This document shows positions 1 through 9,785 of a DNA stretch of 28,073 bases, one piece after another. Both the position numbers and the translations under genes were made by a program. Origin of the DNA: Chara braunii (taxonomy: Eukaryota; Streptophyta; Charophyceae; Charales; Characeae). Each line of letters begins with the position of its first letter. Within the stretch, counting starts at the first letter, position 1. Where the stretch lies: positions 1,359,845-1,387,917 of the forward strand of contig BFEA01000035.1 in assembly GCA_003427395.1 (NCBI GenBank), written 5' to 3'. Below the pieces are notes generated by a model that ran no database searches, was not told where the DNA came from, and worked only from the letters and a program-made list of their open reading frames with translations.

Positions 1-57
<57 letters not shown>

Positions 58-72
58 CTTCTTCTTCTTCTC
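1..72. repeat. (AG)n then (TTC)n microsatellite
   Basis: The window opens inside an uninterrupted AG dinucleotide tract of about 52 bases. It passes directly into a short TTC trinucleotide tract. The left edge lies within the repeat, so its true length is unknown. Confidence 0.95.
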
Positions 73-632
73 AGTCCACCATCTCTTCTCTCCCTCTCAA
101 CTTCTGACTTCACTGCATCTGCAAACTATGAGAGAAGAGGTACGGAGCTTGGTGACATTTGATCCAGACTCGACTTTTGGGGGTTCAGACATGGCAACAA
201 GGGACTATTTGGGATTGGTGACCAAGACTTGGTGTTAACGACATTCCCATTCTTCTCCCTCCTTTCGTCTGATCCTTATCTCTTCGTCTGTGTATGTCTG
301 GACCTGGCGCTTTCTTCCTGTGTACAGCGCCAGGCTCCTTCACACTTGGTGATGGATACCATGCACATTTAGTCTGAGTTCAAACATTGATTGGGCTAGT
401 TAGTAGTACTCTAGCATTCTGCTTCGCTACTCTGAACTACGTGAATGAGGTCAGTCCTGTCAGGTCAGTCTTTGTATCAAAGTCTTCCCTGCGCTATTCA
501 GCACCTTTTGTATGTATAAGAATGCACATTGTCTGTCGAGACTCAACTCGCACTGTATTGTCCATTCAGTCCTTTTCATCACATTGCAGTTCCTCGGTTA
601 TTACGTACATGGCATATCTGTGCATGTAACAC
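73..632. other. Unassigned DNA, no gene recognised
   Basis: Only short uninformative reading frames occur here, with no domain, RNA gene or transposon terminus I can recognise. A small hairpin with perfect 8-base arms (303-310 and 327-334, CCTGGCGC/GCGCCAGG) is present, but hairpins of this size are expected by chance. Confidence 0.5.
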
Positions 633-687
633 AAGGCAAGGCGAGGCAAGGCAAGGCAAGGCAAGGCAAGGCAAAGCAGGGCAAACA
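633..687. repeat. GGCAA pentanucleotide microsatellite
   Basis: This is a tandem run of the pentamer GGCAA, about ten units with scattered substitutions, at the left end of a purine-rich, A/G/C-biased stretch. Long reading frames across it on both strands follow from the low-complexity sequence and are not genes. Confidence 0.85.
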
Positions 688-739
688 GAAGGGGAGCAAG
701 GCAGCGATGGAACAAGGCAAAGCAATGCCAAGGCAAGTG

Positions 740-1125
740 GGCGGCCAGATGGGATGGCGATCAGGACACTAGCACAGCAAAACAACCAGCAACACAAGGA
801 CCCCAGGCAAGGGGGCCAGTGGGTGGGCGGGCGGGCCGGAAACCAACACACAAGACACCGAACAACACAGGAACCCAGAGACGCAACAAGGAACAAAGTG
901 GGCTACAACCCACTCACATCACATGGAAATCCCTAGCACACTGTTGCTTCACGCCCCATCAAGGGCCAGGAAGCAAATGTCAATCAAACACTGACACAGT
1001 CATCCGAAACACAGCCACCCCCCGAACAGTGTGACAGGCACTCTGCACAACCAGCCACCGACTATTTGGCGCAACTTAAAGGTACTCGACTTCCTTAAAA
1101 CACAGGAAAGGCCCAAACCGCATAG
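740..1125. repeat. Diverged dispersed repeat, copy 1
   Basis: Blocks in the same order reappear around 13290-13640. Both copies have a GTGGGTGGGCGGGC-like G-rich segment, CACTCACATCACATGGAAA (copy 2: CTACTCACATCATATGGAAA), GCCAGGAAGC, AACACTGAC, and a block reading GACTATTTGGCGCAACTT here and GACTACTTGGCACAACTT there, followed by a GGTACT-GAC segment and ACAGGAAA. The copies are collinear but heavily diverged. No coding capacity or termini are seen, so the class is unknown. Confidence 0.6.
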
Positions 1126-2341
1126 TCTCCCCATATACATGCGGTCCCACTTTTAGTGAGAAACAGCCATCGCTGGGCAGGAAGGAACAGGCGCGCGCGT
1201 GACTTTTAAACGTTAGTTTAATCCAAAAAGTATCTCTGAACTTTGATGCCGGCTACTCGACATCATTTCGAATGGAAAGTCAGGGGTACGCACGTGGGAT
1301 CTCGTTTCCGGATCAAATCCCGTTGTCGCTCGCTTCAGAGTTCGGAATCTGACGTGGAAGGCCGCAGTTCAGTAAAGTGCAAAGTAAAAAACTGCAAGGC
1401 CTCTTAGGTCCAGAAAACCTGGTGTGAACCCTCTGAGCCCACATGCGAACACTCCACAAGGCAGGCATACCACAGGACACCTCTGCAGCACCAGCAATGC
1501 CACCGCTTAGAGCACGAGCTGCCAGCCCAGACTTCTAGAAAACACCCGGGACTTAACACTGGGCCATGGAAAGGTTCGGTGTGGCCATCACAAAAAGGCT
1601 TTCAGCGCCAGGCAAATCACGTGCGGCAAAGGTTCCAATTTGTGATGTCCGGGCAAAAGTGAGTGTTGGGAGATTTGGAACAACTCTGGCAGCAAAATAT
1701 CGCATCTTTTGCTACCCACTACTACGGGTAGATCCACAACATTTTCCGCTTTGTTGTCGTACCGTGGTATGATTTTCAAAGCACCAGGGGGACTGGTGGT
1801 TTAAAGCGCTCTAGAAACAGGAGCTCCTTCCCACACCACTCTCCGTGTTTTCCGGAAGAGCAGTCTGTGGGCAGATGTGTTTTTTTTGTTCATCTGCAAG
1901 ATCCTCACAAGGAGGCTCACTCTGAGTGTGTGTGTGGTTTTGGAACGGTTTCACTCAGTTTACCCGACAGATGCAGACATCAGGACTCGATCCCTAGACC
2001 TACCCCGCAACCTCGTACATTGACCCTGTAACCCTATGTGAGATTTGAACCCACGACCTGTCCCTAAGGCCCTTAGGACAGTTAGTATGGGTTTTAGTCA
2101 GTCGTTAGGTCTTGAACCGTAGACCTCCGTGTTAGTAGTTTAGTAACCGTTAGGCTTAGTTAGGGTTCTGCCGGAAGTCTCTACCTGGCTCTTCATTAGT
2201 GTAAGGGTCAATCCGTAGTGAGTCCTAGCTGTTAGTGAAGGGTCAGTCAGTAGGTTCTAGAAAGTCGTAGGTCTGTCTACCGTGTCTAGTCAGCCAGTAG
2301 CACAGTCCACCCCGTCCAGTCAGCGAGTACCAAGTGGGGTT
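1126..2341. other. Unassigned DNA, no gene recognised
   Basis: No supported gene. The longest frames are short (60-70 codons) and resemble nothing I know. The part from about 2040 to 2280 is rich in TTAG/GTTAG words. It also contains, on the minus strand, GGTTCAAATC near 2044, which resembles a pol III B box, but no matching A box at the right spacing was evident. Confidence 0.4.
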
Positions 2342-2439
2342 CCCACACGGTTTGGGGCCTATAGTCCCACACAGTTTGGGTCCTGCCGGCCCACGCGGCT
2401 TGGGACATCCCCAGGCCCATGCGGTTTGGCCCCTCCAGG
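2342..2439. repeat. Degenerate 24-bp tandem array, left part
   Basis: Four head-to-tail units begin at about 2342, 2366, 2390 and 2416. Each starts CCCAYRCGG or similar and continues TTTGGG, with a spacing of 24 to 26 bases. The array is interrupted exactly at 2439/2440 by the 5' LTR of the retrotransposon. It resumes in register at 11730 with CCAGG-CCCACACGTTTTGG. It is therefore the target of the insertion and does not belong to the element. Confidence 0.8.
2435..2439. repeat. Target-site duplication, left (CCAGG)
   Basis: CCAGG lies immediately before the LTR start TGTTACGG, and the same five bases follow the 3' LTR at 11730-11734. Five-base duplications are usual for Ty3/gypsy integrases. 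The match shows that both LTRs belong to one insertion. Confidence 0.9.
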
Positions 2440-2921
2440 TGTTACGGACTCCGCCAGGGCTCGATCCCTGGTCGACTTTTTGCTGTTTCTGCTGCATCCC
2501 GTTTTTGGCCTGGCACCCTTTTTCCAAACCCCTCCTTTCGTACCGTCGGATTTTGGACAACTGGCGCCATGCTGCAATTCGGGCGCCACTTTCAAATGCC
2601 GCATTTTTCAGTTCTGCCCTCGGGGCTTTTGCAGAAATGCCCCTGGTACCGTACGTGTCACCGGTACTTATACCGGCTCACCGTACGGTACGGGGACCCG
2701 GTCTCATACCAGTTTCAGCTGCTGTACTCGTACTCAGTGGGACTTGCTCCTGTTTTCGACATTCGGAATCCAAGACTTCAACTTTGTGTCCTTGCCACTG
2801 GGTCTGCGTCCGACCCTGAGTCGTGTCGAGTGAGTGAGTGTGTGTGTGTGCTCTCACTCTCTCCCTCTCTCTCCCCTCTCCCTCGGCTCTCCCTGTCTCC
2901 CTCAGCCTCGCGCTCGTCACA
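2440..2921 (+). repeat. 5' LTR of element 1
   Basis: This direct repeat of 11249-11729 starts TGTTACGGACTC and ends CGTCACA, giving the usual TG...CA termini. Near its start is a near-palindrome CCAGGGCTCGATCCCTGG. The centre is rich in GGTAC/GTACC inverted words around a CTTATACC segment, which might be a weak TATA-like site. The last 90 bases are a GT tract followed by CT-rich sequence. Single-base differences from the 3' LTR are spread along the length. Confidence 0.95.
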
Positions 2922-2922
2922 C

Positions 2923-2934
2923 TGGTATCAGAGC
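2923..2934 (+). promoter_or_regulatory. Primer-binding site (initiator Met tRNA type)
   Basis: TGGTATCAGAGC begins one base after the LTR end. This is the classic sequence complementary to the 3' end of plant initiator methionine tRNA, used to prime minus-strand cDNA in many plant Ty3/gypsy and Ty1/copia elements. Confidence 0.92.
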
Positions 2935-2979
2935 GGTTAGAACCCGCCCAACCCACCCTGCTTCGTCGTCACCACCTGG

Positions 2980-3190
2980 CCATCATCAGCATCATCATCG
3001 TGATTGTCGTCGTAGTGCCACGTCATCGTCGTGATCGTCGCCGCCGTGCCACATCATCATCGTCATCGTCGCCGTCGTGCCACGTCATCATCGTCACCAT
3101 CCTGATCGTTGTCGTCGTGCCACGTCGCCATCGCCGTGCCCGTCGTCCTTGTCGCCGCGTCGTGCCATCCTCGTCATCGTCGTTGCTACC
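2980..3190. repeat. CATCGTC-rich minisatellite in the leader
   Basis: This is a degenerate array built from CATCATCGTC/GTCGTC words and punctuated by GTGCCAC at 3015, 3046, 3077 and 3117, a period of about 31 and then 40 bases. It lies just downstream of the primer site. The translations on either strand are Arg, His, Ser and Asp homopolymer-like runs and are not taken as protein. Confidence 0.75.
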
Positions 3191-3220
3191 TCCACACAGA
3201 TAAGTAATCGACGACAATTT

Positions 3221-3354
3221 TCTTTTTGTTCTTTTTCTTCTTCTTCTTCCAGTTATTCTCTTCTTCTTTTTCTTCGTTCTTTTCTTCTTCTTTTCTTCTT
3301 CTTATCTTCTTCTTCTTCTTTCTCTTCTTCTTCTTCTTCTTCTTCTTCTTCTTG

Positions 3355-3411
<57 letters not shown>
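3221..3411. repeat. (TTC)n followed by pure (GTC)n microsatellite
   Basis: An impure TTC/TTTTC tract runs to about 3353. It then switches abruptly to an uninterrupted GTC array of about 19 units ending near 3411. Poly-Ser, poly-Val, poly-Asp and poly-Lys frames across it are artefacts of the triplet repeat. Confidence 0.92.
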
Positions 3412-3413
<2 letters not shown>

Positions 3414-3513
3414 GACTCCGATCCCGCTCCCGTGCAACCTCCCCTCCCGACTTTCGATCTTTCCCCCCCCACGCGCTGTTCTTCCCCCCCCCGACACCCG
3501 ACTTCCCCCGGAC

Positions 3514-3551
3514 CTGTCTCTTATACACATCTAGATGTGTATAAGAGACAG
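3514..3551. other. Nextera/Tn5 mosaic-end junction adapter (assembly contaminant)
   Basis: The sequence CTGTCTCTTATACACATCT (3514-3532) is followed without a gap by its exact reverse complement (3533-3551). This 19-bp sequence is the engineered hyperactive Tn5 mosaic end used in Nextera library preparation. Two copies fused head to head form the circularisation junction in Nextera mate-pair reads. There is no biological reason for a perfect 38-bp copy in a nuclear genome, so I read it as an untrimmed junction built into the assembly. The flanks 3513 and 3552 may come from loci some kilobases apart. Confidence 0.97.
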
Positions 3552-4539
3552 CCCCTACCTAGCACGCCACCACCCAATCAATAGTAGATAGGATCGCCCC
3601 GCCCTCCATTTACATCAAAACTCATTCATTCCTTTATCTATTATTTTTTATTTTATTTTAGAATCCATTCTTGTACAATTCACTATCTTTCTCGACATTT
3701 CTTTTTCAAAAACATTTTCTTTTTCAAAAAGAAAAAACTTTCTTTTTTCCAAAAATACGTAGGATTAATCACTCTTTCCCGGCATTTCTTCTTCGAAATG
3801 CGAAAAAGAATTTTACTTAATTCTTTTCCAAAACTTTTGTAATTCGAAAGCATTTTACAATTAATTAAATTTATTTTTATTTTATTTTATTTTATTCCGA
3901 CATTTATTTTTCGAAAACATTTCTAATTCACTCTTTTTAGGAAATACTTTTAATTAATTGTTTTTCGGAATTTGTGTAATTGGAAAATATTTCAGAATTA
4001 ATTAAATTCCTTTCGTTTGAATTAGTTAATTCTTTTCCCAAAAAAAATTGAAAATACGTTAGAATTATTTTTTTTTTTTTTTGATATTTCTTTTGGAAAT
4101 TCGAAATAATTCTAATTAATTATTTTTCCCATTCATAAAATTCCTCTTTGCAATTTTTCTTGAAATTCGAAAAAATTATTTTTCGCAATTCCTTTCTGAA
4201 ATTCTCTTTTTGTTCAGAAGCACTTCCTTTTTTTTTTTTTTTGAACTCCTTAATTAATTACGACTAAGCTCGATTAATTCACGACTGAATTAATCTCTTT
4301 TACTCAGAATTAATCACCCCTTTTCGAAATTATAAAATTTTACCCCGAACATAAATCCAAAAAATTTCCCCGGAATTTTTTTTTTTATCGGAATGAATTA
4401 TTCCTTTCTTCATTTGGAAATTCCTGAAAATTTTGCTTTCGTATTTTCTTGAAAAATACACTCGCGAATCATTTTTGAATAAATTCAAATTAATTTACGC
4501 TCTATTCTTGCAAATAGGAATTCCCCCCCCCACCTCCAC
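3552..4539. other. AT-rich leader upstream of gag
   Basis: After a short C-rich start, about 900 bases are strongly AT-rich and built from short degenerate words (AATTCGAAA, TTTTTC, AATTAATT). There are several T or A runs and no reading frame with recognisable similarity. The contrast with the C-rich gag that follows is sharp. This may be the genuine untranslated leader of element 1, but its left junction is the mate-pair adapter, so linkage to the primer site is unproven. Confidence 0.55.
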
Positions 4540-6172
4540 ATGTCACCACGCCAAACCAAGAACTCCCAACGCGCCGCCGCTGACGCCGCCGCCGCTGCTG
4601 CTGCCACCGCTGCTGCGCCATCCTCCACATCCGTTTCGGCCGCATCCTCCAACCCCTCTTCCCCCGACATGACCGCATCCTCCATCAACATGTCTGACAT
4701 CCGCACCGACTCGGTCGATAGCATCGCCCGCAACCTCGCAGGCGAACAACCACCAGCAAACACCNCCACCCCCGACCTCTCCGCCATCCTCCATGCACTC
4801 AACACCCTCCGAACCTCCGTCACCGCCTCTCTCGACGACATAAAGGCCAACATGTCGGCCATATGCGACCACGTCACCACGCTCGAGGGAAACACCCCCG
4901 CCATCACGGTCGTCACCACGACCACACCCCCCTCCTCCACACCCCAAACCACCCCCTCCTCCGGCCAAGCCTTCGCTTCAACCTCCACATCAACATCACC
5001 GCTATCTTCATCCACCACTACCTCCACCATGGCCACTCCACCTCCCCTCTCGCCCAAGGCGACAACCCCCGCCGTCACACAGTCATCAACCATCCCCCCC
5101 CAATCAAAACCCCTCTTATCCACCTCCACTATCACCTCAACTATCCCCGATTACACTCAGATTATCCCACACGCTGTGTATCCCGCTCCCCCACTACTTC
5201 CCCCAAATGCACTCATCCCCACCAACCCCACCGATGATTTCACCCTGGTCGACTCCCCAACCCCACCCTTGATTTCAACACCCTTGCCTCCATTAACCCT
5301 AGAGAAGGCAAAATCCCCCCATCATTCCGCATCAACGAAATCCCCACCTTCTCGGGCCAACCCCATGAGGATGTCCTTCTCTTTCTCACCAAACTCCAAC
5401 AAGCCTTCTCCCTCCACGGCATCCCCGTCATCCACTAGCTCCCCATCGCTGGCGGCCGACTTCTGGACAACGCGGCTCGCTGGTGGTACACCGAAATGTC
5501 TAATCGCCACCACTCCGGTCTCCGGCCTCACACCTTCCTTCAGTGGGCCACCCTTATCACCTCCACCTTCCGCCCACAGAAAACGGTCGACAACTGTATC
5601 GACCAATTCTGCCGGCTCCAACAAAATGGCCCAACCGACTGTTTTGTGCAATACGTCCGCTCACTTCGCCAACATATCCCCATTGATGTCGTCAGCGACT
5701 TCGCCTTCATCTCCCGCGTTAAGCTCGTATGCCGCAAAGACCTAGCGGCCGCCCTTGTCCACGACCCCCCCATGACCCTCGCCGACCTCCTCACTCGTAC
5801 CCTCCAACTCGATTGCATCCTCTCCCCCTACAAGACCGCACTTACATCGGCCCCTTCCCGCCCTCGCTTCTTCCACAACATCGCCTCCGAGGACACCACC
5901 TCCACCACCTCCTTGGACGAGTTCACTACAACGGACCCCGACGCATCTTCCGATTCACTCGATTCTTCATCCCTTTCTTCCGAGGAACTCAATGTCGTCT
6001 AATTCATGAGGATGGAACGCAGAGATCGCAGCTCCCGACCACCCTCATCTACCCCACCCTCCCGCCTCAAGAAACTAACCCTCGAGGACCGCACCTACCT
6101 CCAAGCAAAAGGGGGTTGCTTCCGTTGTCGTCAATTGGGGCACCAACAAACCAATTGCCCCAATGCTAGTCC
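4540..6172 (+). pseudogene. gag: gag (capsid and CCHC nucleocapsid) of element 1, disrupted
   Basis: Gag forms the virus-like particle in which the RNA is packaged and copied. The frame opens with an ATG at 4540, just after a C-run, and encodes a long Ala/Ser/Thr/Pro-rich N-terminus of low complexity. At about 5240-5275 the recognisable capsid part moves to another frame. That capsid region is typical of the retrotransposon gag family (FSGQPHEDVLLFL near 5350, ARWWYTEM near 5470, then TLITSTFRPQ-like and VRSLRQHIP segments). It is cut by TAG at 5436-5438. The same frame continues through TAA at 6000-6002 into a zinc knuckle CFRCRQLGHQQTNC (C-X2-C-X4-H-X4-C, about 6117-6160). Codons strongly favour C in third position. 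Base 4765 is N. The TAA before the knuckle could in principle be a suppressed stop, but with the other lesions simple decay is more likely. Confidence 0.85.
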
Positions 6173-7041
6173 ACCTCCACTCGACCTGCAACCTCTGCAT
6201 CACCGCCCTCGGCAAGCGCGGGTCCCTCCTCATCATGAACATAGTCCCCAGGACATCGACCCGGCATCGACACCGCGTCTGTCGGCCCACCCATCGGTAA
6301 CGTCCTCCGTCCCACCGATGGCTCATTTGGCATCGACCATTCGTCTGCCAACCCCTCCTCCGGTGACGCACATCCCACCGGACAATCTCCAGGCGTCGCA
6401 GTCTACTCCGCATGCCCCCCTCCCGACGATGTCCCCTATTCCATCGGATGAACCCTCCACTGCCACGTGTTCTTCCACCCTTCTCCCTAAACCATCCACC
6501 ACCACTTTCACAGATCTTGTTGAGGAACGAGCCCAACACGATCGGCTCATTAGGTTAGGCCTCGAGCAACGCCGCCTCAACACTATGATCTCCTCTGCTT
6601 GTGCCGGATCCGCACAGTTCCAGCTCAAGTTCATTCCCGTTTCCCTCGGTGCTTCGACGGTGAAGTTCCGGGCCCTCCTTGATATTGGCGCCACCGACAA
6701 CTTCATCACCAATGCCTGCGTCCACAAAGCCGGCTTAGCGTCCACCGGCTATGACTCCTGATCACTATCCGCCTAGGGGATAAGGACTCAGCCGTCGTCG
6801 TCGATCGTACAGTCCCTGAGACCCCCATGACTGTCGGCCCCCTTCGCAGTCAGGTCTCCTTCGGTGTCATGCACCTTATGTGCGACATCGTCCTAGGGAC
6901 CCCGTGGCTTGACCGCTACATGCCCTACTCATTCCACCCCTCCTTTGTCCGCCTCACTAACCCTCCCGACTCTCCCGTTGACATCCCCTACATTCTTCCC
7001 CTTCCACCCCACCCCCTGTCTCCCCACATCAATTCCTCCAC
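6173..7041 (+). pseudogene. Aspartic protease region of element 1 pol, disrupted
   Basis: Retropepsin-like protease cleaves the Gag-Pol polyprotein. A Pro/Ser-rich linker follows the knuckle. The protease core is then seen at about 6600-6760 (FRALLDIGATDNFI) and, after TGA at 6759-6761 and a change of frame, continues to DIVLGTPWLDRY near 6885-6925. The usual active-site triad D-S/T-G is D-I-G here (codons at 6681-6689), so a residue that is nearly always Ser or Thr is replaced. The frame changes again in the C-rich stretch at about 6990-7040 before RT. With this substitution and two frame breaks the protease is expected to be inactive. Confidence 0.8.
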
Positions 7042-8145
7042 ATGTCCCGTGAACACCCTGACTCCGCTTACTATTGCCTTGTCATCGATCGTGAGCGTCC
7101 CAAGGACTTGCTTCCAACGGACAAACCCGACCAAGATCCTCCTTCTGATCCCCACATCACCGCCCTCCTCTCCGAATTCAAAGATGTCTTCCCCGAGTCC
7201 TTGCCCGCCGGTCTTCCTCCCGATTGCGGTGTATCCCACACCATTGATCTCGAGCCCGACCACTCTCCCCCTTGTCGCCCCCCGTACCAGCTCTCCGTCC
7301 CCGAGGCCGAAGAGATGAAGCGACAACTTAATGAACTCCTTGAGAAAGGATTCATTAAGCCTAGTTCCTCCCCCTTCGGAACCAGTTGTCTCTTCGTTAA
7401 GAAGACCGACACCTCGAAACTCCGCATGTGCACAGACTACCGTGCCCTGAACCGGATCACGATCAAGAACAAGTACCCACTCCCTCGCATATCCGAGCTT
7501 CTTGATCGCCTCCGTGGGGCCAAGTATTTCACCAAGATTGATCTCCGCAGGGGCTTCCACCAGATTCGCATCTGTGAGGAGGACACCCACAAGACCGCCT
7601 TTCGCTCACGCTTCAGGTACTACGAATTCCTTGTGATGCCCTTCAGACTTACCAATGCCCCCGCCACATTCCAATCCACCTTGAATCACATCTTTCGCGA
7701 CCTCCTCGAAGTCTGTGTCGTGATCTACCTTGATGATATCCTCGTCTTTAGCCCCACCTTTGAATCCCACCTCGAACACCTTCGCAAAGTTTTCTCCATC
7801 CTTCGAGAACAAAAGTTCTACGCCAAGCTCAGCAAGTGTACTTTTGCTGCCCCTAGCGTAGAATACCTTGGTCACATTGTCTTGGCCGACGGCATCCGCA
7901 TGGACCCCAAAAAGGTCTCCGCCCTCGTCGAGTTCCCACCTCCCTCCACCTTGACCCAGCTTCGCTCATTCATTGGACTCGCCAACTATTACCGCCCCTT
8001 CATTCAAAACTTCTCCGACGTCTCCTACCCTCTCCATGAGCTCACCCGCGCCACCGAATCCTTCACATGGACTGAACGCCGCCAAGCCGCTTTCGACAAA
8101 CTCAAGCAACTCATCACCACCGCCCCCCGTCCTCAAGATCGCTGA
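7042..8145 (+). CDS. pol: Reverse transcriptase domain of element 1 (open segment of a broken pol)
   Basis: This is the longest intact part of pol, 367 codons. It copies element RNA into DNA in the virus-like particle. The usual Ty3/gypsy blocks appear in order: EEMKRQLNELLEKGFIKPS, LRMCTDYRALN, NKYPLPRI, KIDLRRGFHQIRI, KTAFRSRFRYYEFLVMPF, NAPATFQ, the catalytic VIYLDDILVF (YLDD at 7726-7737, about residue 229), KCTFAAPSVEYLGHIV, and the RT-RNase H connection FIGLANYYRPFI. FRLTNAPATF departs from the common FGLTNAPATF by a Gly-to-Arg change. The frame closes early because of the C6 run at 8123-8128; RNase H continues one frame over. The ATG at 7042 is only the first Met of the open segment; in the living element this would be part of one polyprotein. 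Confidence 0.92.
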   Translation: MSREHPDSAYYCLVIDRERPKDLLPTDKPDQDPPSDPHITALLSEFKDVFPESLPAGLPPDCGVSHTIDLEPDHSPPCRPPYQLSVPEAEEMKRQLNELLEKGFIKPSSSPFGTSCLFVKKTDTSKLRMCTDYRALNRITIKNKYPLPRISELLDRLRGAKYFTKIDLRRGFHQIRICEEDTHKTAFRSRFRYYEFLVMPFRLTNAPATFQSTLNHIFRDLLEVCVVIYLDDILVFSPTFESHLEHLRKVFSILREQKFYAKLSKCTFAAPSVEYLGHIVLADGIRMDPKKVSALVEFPPPSTLTQLRSFIGLANYYRPFIQNFSDVSYPLHELTRATESFTWTERRQAAFDKLKQLITTAPRPQDR

Positions 8146-8622
8146 CCCCACTCGCCACTTCTTTGTCACCACTGATGCCTCAGACTTCGCCATTGGGGGT
8201 GTCCTTTCCCAGCATTTCCCTCCTGACCCCACCGAGATCCCCTCTGTCAAAGATTCCCCTACTCACTCACAGTCCCCACCCGACGAACACCCCATTGCCT
8301 TCGCTAGCAAGGAACTCCTTTCCGCGGAGATGAATTACCCCTCCAACGAGAAGGAACTCCTAGCTGTGGTCTACGGCGACTCTACGCCCTCAAAGTCTGG
8401 CGCCCGTACCTCGACGGGCAATACTTCACCATCCGCACTGACAACACAGTCGTCTCCTCCATCCTTACCAAGAAAGACATCACCCCCCGCCAAGCCCGAT
8501 GGCTAGACTTCCTTACCCAGTTCACCTTCACCATCTTCCACACCCCCAGCAAAAGCAACCGCGTTGCTGATGCCCTCTCCCGCCGCCCCGACCACAAGCC
8601 CCCTAAGAAAGTCTACGCTGCC
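8129..8622 (+). pseudogene. RNase H domain of element 1 pol, frameshifted
   Basis: RNase H removes the RNA strand of the cDNA hybrid. The start is in the frame entered at the C6 run: RHFFVTTDASDFAIGGVLSQ, with the catalytic Asp at 8174-8176, then PIAFASKELLSAEMNYPSNEKELLAVV. At about 8370-8385 the sense shifts back to the RT frame, with ALKVWRPYL, FTIRTDNTVV (second acidic site), ITPRQARWLDFL and ending NRVADALSRRP near 8590. These are standard Ty3/gypsy RNase H blocks. The two halves lie in different frames, so no single open frame spans the domain. Confidence 0.88.
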
Positions 8623-9785
8623 ATGACCCACATTCAACTTCTTCCATCGTTACATCGCCGCTACACCCAAGGTTACCTCTCTTGCCCAGACTTCGCTTCC
8701 ATTTACTACCAACTCCGTAGCCTTGACTCAGTCCCTGACTACTCTCTCCATGACAATCTACTCTACATTGACACCAAGGGCACTCGCCGACTCTGCATCC
8801 CTGATGCACGTGGTCTTTGTACCCAGCTCTTGGCCGAGCACCACGACGCCAAGACCGCTGGCCACCTCGGTTTCCAGAAAACCTTCGACACCATCTCCCG
8901 CTACTTCCATTGACCTTCTCTACTCGCCGGCGTTAAAGCATACATCCGCTCGTGCCCCACCTGTCAGGCCGTTAATCCCTTGAACCGGGCCAAGCCCGGC
9001 AAGCTCCAATCACTGCCTATCCCTACCCACCGGTGGCGGTCCATCTCCATGGATTTCGTGTGCGGCCTCCCCAAGACCGACCGTGGGCATGATTGCATCT
9101 ACGTCATTGTTTGTCGTTTGACCAAACGCGCCCACTTCATTCCTTGTACCACCTCGCACAATGCCAAAGACATCACCATACTCTTCTTCGATCATGTCGC
9201 TCGCCACCACGGTCTCCCCGAGAACATCATCAGTGACCGCGATCCCCGCTTCCTATCACAGTTTTGGAAACACCTCTTCCAAGCCTACGGAACCACGCTC
9301 AAGTATAGCACTGCATTCCACCCCCAGACCGATGGCCAGACCGAGAAGATGAACATACTCTCCAAAGAATTCTGCAGAAGTATTGTCATCCACACCAACA
9401 TGACTGGGATCAATTGCTCACAGCCGTCGAGATTGCCTACAACAACGCTGTCTGCCCCTCCACTGGCATGTCCCCTTTCTACCTAAACCTTGGCTACCAT
9501 CCCCACCCTATGATTTCTTGCTTCCCTCGCAGCTCAGCCCCTCCACCCCTTGCCCCTCTCTCAATGAATGGGTAGCAACAATGAACAGACTCCTCAGAGA
9601 AGCAAACCAAAGCCCTTGAAAGAACACAAGAACAAAAAGCCAATAAGACTAACAAACACAGACGTGACGTGTCATTCAAAGTAGGGGACAAAGTCTGGCT
9701 TTCTGCCAAACGCTTTGAACCCGAACAAGGCTTGTCCAAGAAACTCTCGAACAAGTGGCTCGGTCCCTTCCCCATCATTGAATAA
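8623..9785 (+). pseudogene. Integrase of element 1, interrupted by stops and frameshifts
   Basis: Integrase joins the cDNA ends to the chromosome. The N-terminal H-H-C-C zinc site is present (HHDAKTAGHLG near 8838-8870, CPTCQ near 8952). The catalytic D-D-E triad is intact: Asp at 9052 (SMDFVCGLP), Asp at 9235 (ISDRDPRF) and Glu at 9343 (DGQTEKMN), with exactly 35 residues between the last two, as expected for DD35E. TGA at 8911-8913 replaces what is normally a Trp after the zinc histidines. The frame changes at about 9360-9405 and twice more at about 9560-9620. The C-terminal GPY/F-type module (FKVGDKVWLS, KWLGPFPIIE, 9669-9782) is followed by an in-frame TAA at 9783. Confidence 0.9.

Noticed and set aside
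2028-2075. Minus-strand GGTTCAAATC as a tRNA or SINE B box
   Set aside because: I could not find an A box at proper spacing or a cloverleaf, and there is no second copy in the window.
2282-2940. Overlapping frames of 160-183 codons across the 5' LTR
   Set aside because: The same frames recur in the 3' LTR and the inverted LTR fragment, with no conserved domain; they are non-coding LTR sequence.
3077-3544. Frames of 90-155 codons with poly-Ser, poly-Val, poly-Asp or poly-Lys on both strands
   Set aside because: They are translations of the TTC and GTC microsatellites running into the mate-pair adapter (LLYTSRCV, MCIRDR and MYKRQ ends), not genes.
4485-5135. 216-codon minus-strand frame opposite gag
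   Set aside because: It is the antisense shadow of the C-rich, Ser/Thr/Ala-coding gag N-terminus.
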